Shown here: positions 7,201 to 14,620 of the stretch, one piece after another
Numbering within the stretch: the stretch's first letter is position 1
How the letters are laid out: each line of letters starts with the position of its first letter
Assembly (NCBI RefSeq): GCF_900105115.1
Contig: NZ_FNRV01000001.1
Coordinates: 5,192,501-5,256,500 of the forward strand
Reading direction: 5' to 3'
DNA length: 64,000 nucleotides
DNA from: Pseudomonas mohnii
GTDB taxonomy: Bacteria; Pseudomonadota; Gammaproteobacteria; Pseudomonadales; Pseudomonadaceae
Made by a program: the position numbers and the translations under genes
Notes under the pieces: model-generated
What the model saw: the letters and a program-made list of their open reading frames with translations, nothing else
Databases searched by the model: none
Told to the model about the DNA's origin: nothing

Positions 7201-9599
7201 TGTCGAACTGGGTCGCCGGCCAGGCTGGGTCTGGGGCGAGTGCTGCAGGTGGTGCGGCCGCAGCTGGTAGTGCCGCCAGTACAGGCGTCATGGGATCCGG
7301 CCTAAGCGCCATGGGAGCCGCCGGCTACGGGATCGGCGGCGCGCTGTATGGCTACCAGCAAAGCGGCGTGAAGGGCGCGGTCGCAGGCGGCTTGGGCGCG
7401 GCAGCTGGGGCTGTGGCTGGGCAGATCCTGATCCCGGTCCCGGTTCTTGGTGCCGCAATTGGCGCCTTCATTGGTGGCACTATCGGTGGCTCGCTGTTTG
7501 GTGGTGACTGGCAGACCAAGGATCAAGGCCTTTCGCTGGGTGTCGAAAGCGGCGACTTCGCAGGTCAGCAGTACAAGTACCAGAAAAAGAAAGGTGGCTT
7601 GTTCGGCAAGAACAAGAGTCGCGACCGCTTTTCTGCGCTAAGCCCTGAAATGCAGACGGCTCTCGGCAACACTTACGACGCCACTGAAGGCTCCGTTCTC
7701 TCGCTGTTCGAACGTATCAACGTTCAGTTAAACGACGGCGTGCTCGACGGCCTGAACATCGCGGCCTCTAAGATCAGCACCAAGGACAAGACGGCTGAGC
7801 AGATCCAGGAGGAAATCGCCAAGTGGTTTGGTGGTGTGGCGGATTCGATGGTTTCCGCTGTGGATGCGGCAACCGGTGCAGGCCTCGGCGGCTTCAACTT
7901 CGAGAGCCTGACGACGTTCGTCAACAACCTGTACTCCGTCAACGACGTGCTGAAAAACCTGAATGTCGGGCTTTTCGATCTCAACGTTAACGGCGGGTAC
8001 ATGGCGCAGAGCCTGTCCGCCATGGCGGGCGGGCTTGAGGCGCTTACCACCAGCGCGAGCACCTACTACGACAACTTCTTCACGGATACGGAGAAGGCTG
8101 ACGACACGCTCGAGGCTGTCCGCAAGCAGTTCGAAGCAATCAACATGACGCTTCCGGCCAGCCGTCAGGGCTATCGGGACATCATTGAAGCGCTGGACGT
8201 GACCACTGAAGCTGGGCGGGCGATGTTCGTCACGCTGACTGGCATGGCGGGCAATGCTGCTTCGGCCTATTCGATTCTCGAGCAGCGGTCGGACGCAGCC
8301 GCGGCCGCCGTGCAGGCCATGTCCGAGAAGCTGATTGGCGTCGCGGGTGGCGCTCAAAGCGCCCTGCAGCGTGCAATCTCTGCCCAGCAGAAGGCGACGA
8401 CCGAGGCTTATAACGCGCGTGTCACCTCACTCAATGACATGGTCAGCACCGCGACAGAAAACGTCAGCGGCCTGACTTCAGTCGGCAACGATCTGGGCGA
8501 TGCACTCAAAGCTCTGCGCGGCGATTCGGATGACGCCGTGAAGATGCTGCGAGCCCAGGCACAAGCAACGCTGCAAAGCGCGCTGGCCACGGCTCGTTCC
8601 GGTGGGTCGCTGTCCGGCTTCACCGGTTTGAGCGATGCGCTGGATACGGTCAGCAGCAACAACACTGACCTCTACGGCTCCATGGAGGACTTCGCCCGGG
8701 ACCAGGGGCGAACGGCTAACGTCGTGGCAGAGCTGAACGGCATCAATGGCAAGCAGCTCACCACTGCCGAGAAGTCGCTGAAAGGGCTTGAGGATCAAAT
8801 CAAGCAAGCCAAAGACAGCTATGACCTGCAGATGGCGCAGTACGACCAGCAGCTTGACTTCGCCCAGGCGCAGATGGATGCGCTCAACGGCATTGATAGC
8901 TCTATCAAGAGCGTTGTGGATGCAATCAGCGCTATGAACATGGCGGTTATATCGGCACTGGCAGGTATGGGCGGGAAAGGTACGACAAACTCCGCCGCCA
9001 CCAACGGCGCCTATATCGACACCATCTACACGGAGCTACTCGGGCGCGACGCTGATAAAGCTGGCAAGGATTATTGGCTGGGCCAGGTTTCCAAGGGGGA
9101 TATCACTCTTGGCCAGCTGGCCCAGGCAATCGCCAATGCAGCCAAGGAAAATAAAGAGAAGGTCAAGGCCGGCTACGCAACTGGCGGGCTGATCTCTGGC
9201 CCTGGCAGCGGCACCAGCGACAGCATCATCGCTCGCCTTTCCAATGGCGAATACGTGATGCGCGCCGACGCGGTGCGTATGTTCGGTACCGGGCTGCTCG
9301 ATCAGATGAACGCCGGGCAGATTCCGGCTTTCGCCACCGGTGGCGGGGTAGGTGAGCTGGGCCCACAACTGGAGGTTACTGTGCCGAGTCGGATCTACAG
9401 CGCGAATCAGAGCTCCACGGGTAGGGGGAATGATCGCGGTGCCACCGCGGCTGAGGTGCAAGGCCTACGCCGGGATATTGAGAGCAACGCCACCTACACA
9501 ACGCGACTTTTGAAAGCGGTCGCGGACGGCATCGACACGCTCGTCAACTCCGGCGTGCAAATCATTGGCACAGTCGATACCAAGGCGGTTCCAGCATGA
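4281..9599 (+). CDS. Phage tail tape measure protein
   Basis: A 1772-residue protein that sets tail length, is threaded through the tube and helps DNA enter the host. The start is chosen at MGTIGELGLAV because GGAGG lies 6 bases before this ATG; an earlier ATG at 4230 falls in a terminator. Features in order: helical N-terminus; a TMP_2-type region near residues 195-245 (VPAQVTDIFTSIAGGQS); long charged coiled coils; a lambda tape-measure C-type segment near 810-880 (AFTGIEDVFVDFVTNGKASF); an Ala/Gly-rich hydrophobic stretch near 990-1075; a DUF4214-like repeat near 1576-1623 (YTELLGRDADKAGKDYW); and a C-terminal ATGGLISGPGSGTSD segment typical of processed tape measures. At roughly 1.5 angstrom per residue the tail would be about 260 nm. 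Confidence 0.95.
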   Translation: MGTIGELGLAVHSESAVQAAENLDRLVESGVRAEQAVNHLGETSEQAKARVLGLAKAALESSSYQETLNRAYEATAGASAAAAREQLNHSAAIRQSSKSVTESASAQEKLAASERKTTAATTDQTRELEKLLAQIDPTTAAYARLDKQQQQLAKFKAIMPANDFADYSAKIEQTRAGLSRLDEGMSKTGASAKQTSAALRTVPAQVTDIFTSIAGGQSIVMVALQQGGQLKDSFGGIGSAAKAVGGYVLGLVNPFTVAAAAAAALGYVYYDVEKQVSAFNKALFSGTASSGQTSSSLAAISKDAAAIGGSISEANDAVIALAGSGKLSQVQFKNLAEAAASIGEYSGKGAGEVAKSLSDIGDSATDAAQKISAQYGLLTYAQYEVIAALDEQGRKQEALDALSEALNQNAQERLAKYRASLSDLERDWNDVGTAISNAYSRIKGGLFPGIDEQIARTQKDLDEANKGNVGLFQNKKEMVEFYTDRLNFLQDEKAAKEDIARYDAENDRKDQERIAAQRDWKSEVKKYQSDAKNLEDEVTEAKRKGLAAGASQVEIEKTIASIRERSAKKNGTKSSAVDLTSFNDADNKLKALTASFQNSMRVLDASQKAGLITQQQYAEQKSALIQKEKTDVEAAYQGEISALESVRDKSSTTSAQRIQIDQKISDSKSKMVDALKKLDADQEVLSIEMRGRLDKDEAAIKAFAQTVQDSLNLAQQGLDNQLAGFGLSDKDRGRLQEDLKIRQDYQKQLEKLTRDYGNIVSPSSADKDKYDRETQILKGALDQRLAKQEDYYRKEDALRGDWSNGVSRSWRNYVDEANDAAGLTESAFTNAFTGIEDVFVDFVTNGKASFKDFADSVLADLARIVFKQQIMAPLLQSMFGSTPSGDGIGQASGQMFGGGTGSGFTDILSMGQKAVGLYQSGAGQAFISGFQSGTGIVGGIESGLSAGYASLSGAITGNTAAIGSLQSGYTGSAMSNWVAGQAGSGASAAGGAAAAGSAASTGVMGSGLSAMGAAGYGIGGALYGYQQSGVKGAVAGGLGAAAGAVAGQILIPVPVLGAAIGAFIGGTIGGSLFGGDWQTKDQGLSLGVESGDFAGQQYKYQKKKGGLFGKNKSRDRFSALSPEMQTALGNTYDATEGSVLSLFERINVQLNDGVLDGLNIAASKISTKDKTAEQIQEEIAKWFGGVADSMVSAVDAATGAGLGGFNFESLTTFVNNLYSVNDVLKNLNVGLFDLNVNGGYMAQSLSAMAGGLEALTTSASTYYDNFFTDTEKADDTLEAVRKQFEAINMTLPASRQGYRDIIEALDVTTEAGRAMFVTLTGMAGNAASAYSILEQRSDAAAAAVQAMSEKLIGVAGGAQSALQRAISAQQKATTEAYNARVTSLNDMVSTATENVSGLTSVGNDLGDALKALRGDSDDAVKMLRAQAQATLQSALATARSGGSLSGFTGLSDALDTVSSNNTDLYGSMEDFARDQGRTANVVAELNGINGKQLTTAEKSLKGLEDQIKQAKDSYDLQMAQYDQQLDFAQAQMDALNGIDSSIKSVVDAISAMNMAVISALAGMGGKGTTNSAATNGAYIDTIYTELLGRDADKAGKDYWLGQVSKGDITLGQLAQAIANAAKENKEKVKAGYATGGLISGPGSGTSDSIIARLSNGEYVMRADAVRMFGTGLLDQMNAGQIPAFATGGGVGELGPQLEVTVPSRIYSANQSSTGRGNDRGATAAEVQGLRRDIESNATYTTRLLKAVADGIDTLVNSGVQIIGTVDTKAVPA

Positions 9600-10516
9600 G
9601 TGAAATGAGAGTGGTGCCGGGGATAGAAATAACTCCGGCGAAGATGATCGCCAATGCATTGCCGGATATGGACTATCCAGCCTACAACCCAGCGACTGCC
9701 TACAAGATTGGGGACAAGGTGACGATTGATCGACTCAACTACGAAGCCGTGGTTGCCAATACCAATCGTCATCCAGTCACTGACGCGGTAAGCCCCTCGG
9801 CATGGGTGAGTCTTGGATGGGTCAATAAGTACAGGATGTTCAACAAGAACATCGGCAACACCTGGAAGATTGGCACCTTCACTTCGAACCCTGAAAGCAT
9901 TGATCTGACCATTCGGCCTGGCCAGCGAATCAACGCGATCGGTCTCGTCGGGGTTTATGCCTCGTCGGTGCGAATCATCATGACCGTGCCGGGGGTACCA
10001 GACCCGGTATACGACAAGACTTTCTCGATGTCTCGCAAGGCCGGGGGGAGTTGGTATCAGTACTACTTCGGTCAGTTCGTCACCAAGGACAACTTGGCCG
10101 AATTCGATCTACCGCCATTCAGCAACGCCGATATCCGCGTAATCGTCAGCGCTCCGGGCGGCATCGCCCGGGTAGGAATGATGGTGCTTGGCTGGGCCAA
10201 AACTATCGGGACTGCCGTGTACGGAACATCGCTCGGACGCAAGAAATACTCGACTGTCAGAGAAGAGTTTGACGGAAGCATGACGATCACCGGTCGTGGC
10301 AGGCGTAGGTCGATTGATTTCCAGGTTGTCATCGGGGGCGACCAGATCTCAAGCGCTCAGCGATCCCTGGATGCGCTCGACGACGCGCCGGCTCTATATG
10401 TCGGCGCAAGTGAGCTGGATTACACGGTCATCGTCGGGATATTCGAAGACTTCGACATAGGGCTGCCGACGTACAACCGTGGTGAATACACACTCAAAGT
10501 AAGGAGCCTCATGTAA
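9596..10516 (+). CDS. Distal tail/tail-tip protein (uncharacterised)
   Basis: A 306-residue protein starting from an ATGA overlap with the tape measure gene, in the place of a distal tail protein. Residues about 30-60 (YNPATAYKIGDKV...YEAV) have the short aromatic beta pattern found in small carbohydrate-binding modules of the CBM5/12 kind. The middle is beta-rich, and the C-terminal part (GRGRRRSIDFQVVIGG ... ALYVGASELDY) may form the ring that caps the tube. I do not recognise a named family for the whole protein. Function is inferred from position. Confidence 0.6.
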   Translation: MSEMRVVPGIEITPAKMIANALPDMDYPAYNPATAYKIGDKVTIDRLNYEAVVANTNRHPVTDAVSPSAWVSLGWVNKYRMFNKNIGNTWKIGTFTSNPESIDLTIRPGQRINAIGLVGVYASSVRIIMTVPGVPDPVYDKTFSMSRKAGGSWYQYYFGQFVTKDNLAEFDLPPFSNADIRVIVSAPGGIARVGMMVLGWAKTIGTAVYGTSLGRKKYSTVREEFDGSMTITGRGRRRSIDFQVVIGGDQISSAQRSLDALDDAPALYVGASELDYTVIVGIFEDFDIGLPTYNRGEYTLKVRSLM

Positions 10517-10893
10517 TGGCAGTCACAGCGCCAACAATTACACCTCTACCACCCGCACCACTGCCCACCGATGCCGAGGCCGTATTTGATGCCAAGGCCG
10601 GGGTTCGGCTGACCGCTGAAGAGGTCATGGTGGTTGAGCTCAACGCCTCCTTTGGCTGGGTCGCCACCCAGGTCAGTGCGGCCGAGGGCTACAAGAACGC
10701 CGCTGCGCTCTCAGCCCAAACCGCCACCGAGCAGGCCGCCATTGCCTCGGGCGCCGGCGGCGCTGCGGCTGAGCAGGTGGCGCTAGCGGTCACTTACGCA
10801 AACAACGCAGCCGCATCTGCTACGGCTGCGGAGAGCGCCACCGGCTCCATCGGCAATCTTGCACTGCTACACGCAGTAGCCTATTCATTCTAA
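10516..10893 (+). CDS. Small Ala-rich tail-tip/fibre anchor protein
   Basis: A 125-residue protein overlapping the previous stop by one base (TAATG). It has a Pro-rich N-terminus (ITPLPPAPLPTDAEAVFDAKA) and then a long Ala-rich helix (SAAEGYKNAAALSAQTATEQAA), a composition typical of the trimeric N-terminal shafts that attach fibres to phage tails. There is no distal receptor domain, so it is either a stand-alone anchor or a remnant of a longer fibre. Family assignment is tentative. Confidence 0.6.
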   Translation: MAVTAPTITPLPPAPLPTDAEAVFDAKAGVRLTAEEVMVVELNASFGWVATQVSAAEGYKNAAALSAQTATEQAAIASGAGGAAAEQVALAVTYANNAAASATAAESATGSIGNLALLHAVAYSF

Positions 10894-10903
10894 GGAGGCC
10901 GTC

Positions 10904-11323
10904 ATGGCTAACACCTTTACCGCTCCATTTGTTCAGCAATACAAGACTCAGGCTGCTGTGGTTACTGCGGCTCTCGGCGGGATAGGAACAGCGACTGTTA
11001 CTGGCGCTGTCGCTGTCGCTACGGCGGGGGTTAACGGTGCCGTCCTCACAAGACTGACCGCTATCCCTAGGGCAACTGTCACCGCGTCATCGCTAGTGTT
11101 GTTTCTTGTAAAGGCATCGGCTCCAACAGTATTCCAACTTATCGACTCGGAATTAATGCCAGCTTTCACGGTGGCAGCCACTACGGCAATTCCTGAAACG
11201 CCTTTCGGCAACATCACGAACGACAACCCGCTGCGTATGGAGGCCGGGGATATTCTTTATGTTGGTTCTCAAGTGGCGCTGGCTGCCGGGATCGTGTTCA
11301 CCGCTCAATGGGGAAATCTGTGA
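10904..11323 (+). CDS. Putative phage tail structural protein
   Basis: A 139-residue protein with a good ribosome site (TAAGGAGGCCGTC). It is dominated by Ala, Val and Thr with strand-like alternation, plus an MEAGDILYVGSQVALAAG motif near the C-terminus like a compact beta-sandwich decoration or fibre-tip domain. It has no recognised family. Its stop overlaps the start of the glycine-rich fibre by one base, so the two are coupled and probably assemble together. Confidence 0.55.
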   Translation: MANTFTAPFVQQYKTQAAVVTAALGGIGTATVTGAVAVATAGVNGAVLTRLTAIPRATVTASSLVLFLVKASAPTVFQLIDSELMPAFTVAATTAIPETPFGNITNDNPLRMEAGDILYVGSQVALAAGIVFTAQWGNL

Positions 11324-12153
11324 TGGGCGCGCGCGAGCTTGGTAATCCAATGGGCAACCCTTTGGCTCTACCAAACAAGCGGGGCGGTGTCTCGGTGATC
11401 AATCCAACAATTGTGGATTTCACGGGCGTCGACGGAAGCACCATTATCTCTGGAACGTATCTGCTGCCGGCCGGGTATAGCTTTTTCCGGGTCACAGTCG
11501 TCGGGGGTGGCGGTAGCGGCCTCCCTGCATCCCCTCCTGGTGGCGGCGGCGGTGGCGGCGGTGGTTTATCACGATCTGCAATTCTACCCGCAGTCACCGG
11601 CCTAGCCATTGCTTGGCAAGCAGGGAACCCGTCTACGGGCACCGACCCGGGCGGCGCCTCCTTTGCGAACTTCGGGGCGATTAGCCTGCAAGCCACGGGC
11701 GGTCAAACGCCTACTGGTGGAACGGGGGGAGTAGGGGGAGTAGGTTCCGGTGGAGCAGATAATTGGGCGGGAGGTAACGGAGGTTCCGCTAGCTCGGGCG
11801 CAGGCGGCGGAGGCGGCGCGGCCGGTATTGACGGAAACGGCGCGAACGGAGGTAACGGGCGAGCTACTGGCCAATCGTCCGGATGTACAGGTGGTGGCGG
11901 CGGCGGCGGCCAGTACTCCACTACTACTACTAACTATTCTGGCGGTGGCGGTGGAGTAGGGGCAAATGGCGCGCCGGGAAATATAACGGACCCGGTGAAC
12001 TACGGCATAGCAGGAGCAGCCGTGAATTTCTTCGGAACGCCTGCGCCGCTGTTCACTGGGCGCGGTGGTAACTGGGGCGGCGGCGGTGGCTCCAATTTGT
12101 CAGGCGGAAAAGGTTTTGGTGGCTTCGGTGGAGTGAGGATCGAGCTATGGTAA
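11323..12153 (+). CDS. Glycine-rich tail fibre/adhesin
   Basis: A 276-residue protein. The start at 11323 overlaps the upstream TGA and has GGGGA upstream; an in-frame ATG 15 bases earlier lacks a ribosome site. After a 55-residue N-terminal part (VVDFTGVDGSTIISG-like region at about 30-50) come at least six runs of glycine, several of six or more residues, separated by short variable loops. The last part ends GGKGFGGFGGVRIELW. This arrangement recalls the polyglycine-II sandwich of T-even gp38 adhesins, where the loops between Gly runs contact the receptor. It probably decides host binding. The gp38 analogy is inference, as sequence identity cannot be tested here. Confidence 0.65.
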   Translation: MGARELGNPMGNPLALPNKRGGVSVINPTIVDFTGVDGSTIISGTYLLPAGYSFFRVTVVGGGGSGLPASPPGGGGGGGGGLSRSAILPAVTGLAIAWQAGNPSTGTDPGGASFANFGAISLQATGGQTPTGGTGGVGGVGSGGADNWAGGNGGSASSGAGGGGGAAGIDGNGANGGNGRATGQSSGCTGGGGGGGQYSTTTTNYSGGGGGVGANGAPGNITDPVNYGIAGAAVNFFGTPAPLFTGRGGNWGGGGGSNLSGGKGFGGFGGVRIELW

Positions 12154-12707
12154 AGGTGCAAAACGGAATCGCCTCGCGCGAACCTGTCCCGGCATTCCTT
12201 TTTGGGTTGCTTCCTGAATCGCTCGCGGATCTGTCCTGGACCGACCCCACATTGGGTGTCCAAGACTGCGCATGGTGGCCCGAAGAAGATGTATCCGGCG
12301 AACTCGGCACCAATAAGAAGTGGGGCGCTGAAGTGCTGACCCTGGATGCAGAGCGCCAAGTCGTACTAGTGAGCCGCAAACAGGTAGCCATGACGGCGGC
12401 AGAGAAGGCGGCGAGGGAGGCGTTGATTCAGGCTGAGATCACGGCGGCTTTCGAGCAAGCGATACAGGCCAGGCTCAACGAAGCCGCTATTGCGGCCCGC
12501 TACGACAGTATAGCCACGGCTGTGAGCTATGCCGAAGAGCCAGCGGTGCCCAAGTTCCAAAATGACGGCAAGGCCTTTCGCGCTTGGCGATCTTTGGTCT
12601 GGGCCTATGCCTATGAACAATTGGCCGCCGTAAAAGCAGGAGAGCGAACGCAGCCGACTGTTGAGGGCTTCCTACTGGAGTTGCCTGAGCTGGAGTTGCC
12701 CGTATGA
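12147..12707 (+). CDS. Tail fibre assembly-type protein
   Basis: A 186-residue protein overlapping the fibre gene by 7 bases. The N-terminal half has WTDPTLGVQDCAWWPEE; the C-terminal half is a long helix followed by ARYDSIATAVSYAEEP and FRAWRSLVWAYAYEQLAAV, a segment common in proteins encoded just after Pseudomonas phage fibres. Such proteins act as fibre chaperones or form part of the tip. Close coupling to the glycine-rich adhesin supports a chaperone role. Confidence 0.65.
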   Translation: MVKVQNGIASREPVPAFLFGLLPESLADLSWTDPTLGVQDCAWWPEEDVSGELGTNKKWGAEVLTLDAERQVVLVSRKQVAMTAAEKAAREALIQAEITAAFEQAIQARLNEAAIAARYDSIATAVSYAEEPAVPKFQNDGKAFRAWRSLVWAYAYEQLAAVKAGERTQPTVEGFLLELPELELPV

Positions 12708-13111
12708 GCCGATTTGTCACCACACTGAAAACCGACCAGACCGACCGCCGCACCTACAAGCTGCTCGATGACCTGGTGCTGGCCGATGAGGATCAACGCA
12801 CGATCATCGTGCCGGCCGGCTTCATCACCGACTTCGCCAGCATCCAGGTGCTGCACAACGTCTTTCTGTTTGTGCTGTTCGCCATGGTGGCTGGTTACGG
12901 GAACTACGCCGCGACCGTGCACGACTGGCTTTATTTTGGCGGCCAGGTCAGCCGCAAGGAAGCGGACGCCATTCTGTACCGGGCATTGCGCGCGGAAGGC
13001 GTCGCCCGATGGCGAGCCTGGCTGTTCTGGGCTGGTGTCCGAATAGGCGGCGCCAAGCACTACACCAAGACCCCGACCCGTTCGGGGTTTTCTTCGTCTG
13101 GAGATCAGTAA
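12704..13111 (+). CDS. DUF1353 family phage protein
   Basis: A 135-residue protein starting in an ATGA overlap. It contains the family's hallmarks VPAGFITDFASI (about residues 36-47) and VHDWLY (about 66-71), with a hydrophobic helix LFVLFAMVAGYG between. DUF1353 proteins are widespread beside phage lysis and fibre genes; their biochemical role is not established. The hydrophobic segment might be membrane-associated. The stop is directly followed by the endolysin ATG. Confidence 0.85.
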   Translation: MSRFVTTLKTDQTDRRTYKLLDDLVLADEDQRTIIVPAGFITDFASIQVLHNVFLFVLFAMVAGYGNYAATVHDWLYFGGQVSRKEADAILYRALRAEGVARWRAWLFWAGVRIGGAKHYTKTPTRSGFSSSGDQ

Positions 13112-13645
13112 ATGCCAATCACCGCGCAGCAACTGCTGCAGATCCTCCCGAACGCCGGCGCCAAAGCCGGCGTTTTTGTTCCTGTCCTCAATACCGCGAT
13201 GGGACGGTTCCAGATTATCGGCTCCAAACGAGTGGCCGCGTTCATTGCCCAGATCGGACATGAGTCCGGCCAGTTGGTCTACGTCCGGGAGATCTGGGGG
13301 CCGACTCCAGCCCAGGCCAAGTACGAAGGTCGCAAGGACTTGGGCAACACCGTCCCGGGCGATGGCTTCAAGTATCGCGGGCGCGGCCTGATCCAGATCA
13401 CCGGACGGGCAAACTATGCGGCGTGCGGCGAAGCCCTGGCCCTCGACCTGATCAATCAGCCAGAGCTGTTGGAGCAGCCGAAGAACGCCTGCCTGTCTGC
13501 GGCATGGTTCTGGGCAGTCAATGGGCTGAATACCCTGGCTGATGCCGGCGACTTCGAAAAGATCACGCGTCGGATCAATGGCGGGCTCAATGGCCAGGCT
13601 GATCGGCTGAAGCTTTGGAGCAAGGCGACGGCGGTGCTGGCATGA
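13112..13645 (+). CDS. Endolysin, glycoside hydrolase family 19
   Basis: A 177-residue lytic enzyme that cleaves the glycan strands of peptidoglycan. It has the GH19 features: AFIAQIGHESGQL with the likely catalytic Glu at residue 51, the YRGRGLIQITGRANY loop, and AWFWAVNGLN with DAGDFEKITRRINGG near the C-terminus. No signal peptide or signal anchor is visible, so it would need a holin for release. It overlaps the spanin gene that follows. Confidence 0.93.
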   Translation: MPITAQQLLQILPNAGAKAGVFVPVLNTAMGRFQIIGSKRVAAFIAQIGHESGQLVYVREIWGPTPAQAKYEGRKDLGNTVPGDGFKYRGRGLIQITGRANYAACGEALALDLINQPELLEQPKNACLSAAWFWAVNGLNTLADAGDFEKITRRINGGLNGQADRLKLWSKATAVLA

Positions 13646-14154
13646 GTCCGGCAACGCTGAAGGTCGCGCTGGCTGGCGCCCTACTTCTCTTGCTGGCCAC
13701 AGCCGGCGGAGTCTGGAAGGTGCAGGACTGGCGCTACGGCAAGCAGTTGGCCGAGCAGTCCGGCGCGCACCAGGCTGACCTGACCGCAATCAGCAATGCG
13801 GCGGCGGCACAGCAACGCACCGAACAGGACAAACGCCTGGCGCTCGAGCAGCGCCTGGCGGCCAGCGACCAAACTCACCATGAGGCTTTGACCAATGCTC
13901 AAAAAGACCAAGCTCGCCTGCGCGATCGCCTTGCCACTTCTGATCTGCGGCTGTCAGTCCTCCTCGCCGAAGATTCAACCGGTGGCTGTTCAATGTCAGC
14001 CGCCACCGGCGCCGGCGGCGTGGTTCATGGAGGAGCGCGCGCCCGACTTGACCCAGCGCATGCTCAACGAATTATCGGCATCACCGACGAAGGCGACCGG
14101 GGACTGATCGCGTTGCAAGCGTGCCAGGCCTATGTCAGAGAAGTGAGCCACTGA
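13642..14154 (+). CDS. Inner-membrane spanin Rz
   Basis: A 170-residue i-spanin with an N-terminal membrane anchor (LKVALAGALLLLLATAGGVW) and a long periplasmic helical region rich in Gln/Ala/Leu. It bridges to the outer membrane with Rz1 and fuses the two membranes at lysis. The start at 13642 overlaps the endolysin stop (ATGA). The lipoprotein partner is read in the +1 frame inside this gene. It ends one base before the convergent coiled-coil gene. Confidence 0.88.
   Translation: MSPATLKVALAGALLLLLATAGGVWKVQDWRYGKQLAEQSGAHQADLTAISNAAAAQQRTEQDKRLALEQRLAASDQTHHEALTNAQKDQARLRDRLATSDLRLSVLLAEDSTGGCSMSAATGAGGVVHGGARARLDPAHAQRIIGITDEGDRGLIALQACQAYVREVSH
13895..14107 (+). CDS. Outer-membrane spanin Rz1, nested inside Rz
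   Basis: A 70-residue lipoprotein read in another frame wholly within Rz. Residues 1-20 form a lipoprotein signal (MLKKTKLACAIALPLLICGC) with the lipidated Cys at 20. A short Pro-rich segment (QCQPPPAPAAWFMEE) is typical of o-spanins. The lambda-like nested arrangement and the signal peptide make the call secure despite the small size. Confidence 0.85.
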   Translation: MLKKTKLACAIALPLLICGCQSSSPKIQPVAVQCQPPPAPAAWFMEERAPDLTQRMLNELSASPTKATGD

Positions 14155-14155
14155 C

Positions 14156-14473
14156 TCACTGGCGCCTGGCTGCTTCAAGCTCTCTGCGCAGCCTATCGTT
14201 CTGGTCACGCACCATCGACAGGCTTTGAATTTCTGCCAGCTGCTCAGTGGTCTCCGCTTCAAGGTTGGCCATCCATGCCCGATTCTTCTGAAGCTCTGCG
14301 GATAGCTGGTCGTTCATCGCGACCAGGCTGGCGACGTTATCCTTGGCCGCCTGTAACTGACGTTTCAGGTCCTGGATGTCCTCTTCGAGCATGCTCGCGT
14401 AATGCTTGACGGTTTCAAGCCGGGTTGGCGTGCCGAGCCATTCGCTGGTGTCTTCGATTTCGTATAGGTCCAT
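14156..14473 (-). CDS. Coiled-coil protein under a LexA-type operator
   Basis: A 105-residue, highly charged, almost entirely helical protein with heptad-like spacing from about residue 20 to the end (YASMLEEDIQDLKRQLQAA, RDQNDRLRRELEAARRQ). It has no membrane segment, enzyme motif or recognised family. It lies at the prophage edge, convergent with Rz. AAGG is 7 bases before the ATG, and a perfect 20-base LexA-like dyad ends 17 bases before the start, so transcription should rise in the SOS response. It may affect induction, division or host takeover, but nothing in the sequence says which. Confidence 0.7.
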   Translation of the reverse strand: MDLYEIEDTSEWLGTPTRLETVKHYASMLEEDIQDLKRQLQAAKDNVASLVAMNDQLSAELQKNRAWMANLEAETTEQLAEIQSLSMVRDQNDRLRRELEAARRQ

Positions 14474-14489
14474 GGCCGTGCCTTATTAA

Positions 14490-14509
14490 TACTGTTTGAA
14501 TATACAGTA
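14490..14509. promoter_or_regulatory. LexA-type SOS operator
   Basis: TACTGT and ACAGTA flank an AT-rich 8-base centre (TTGAATAT), matching the CTGT-N8-ACAG LexA box with one extra paired base on each side. It lies just upstream of the reverse-strand coiled-coil gene and no other gene starts nearby. Confidence 0.82.
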
Positions 14510-14602
14510 ATAGAGGCGGTAGAAATTGGCGAGGGTGAAGCGACAGGATGTTGGTTTTGGGGGGGTGTGTTCATTCGGCAGAACGCCGGAGAGGAAGGTC
14601 TC

Positions 14603-14620
14603 GAATCTCGTACCAGATTC
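14603..14620. other. Att-like core dyad (putative)
   Basis: GAATCT and AGATTC form a 6-base inverted repeat around CGTACC, the arm-overlap-arm pattern of tyrosine recombinase core sites. GTACCA also repeats directly 12 bases apart across the right arm. The left prophage end is outside the window, so the duplicate that would prove an att site cannot be seen. Confidence 0.3.

Noticed and set aside
12611..13789. A 392-codon reverse frame over the DUF1353 and endolysin genes
   Set aside because: The forward genes have family motifs and coupled starts; the reverse product is Arg/Gln-rich noise.
14591..14615. A tRNA-like T-arm (GGTCTCGAATCTCGTACCA) near the prophage end
   Set aside because: The stem and loop do not fit the TTCGAAT consensus and no cloverleaf can be built upstream.
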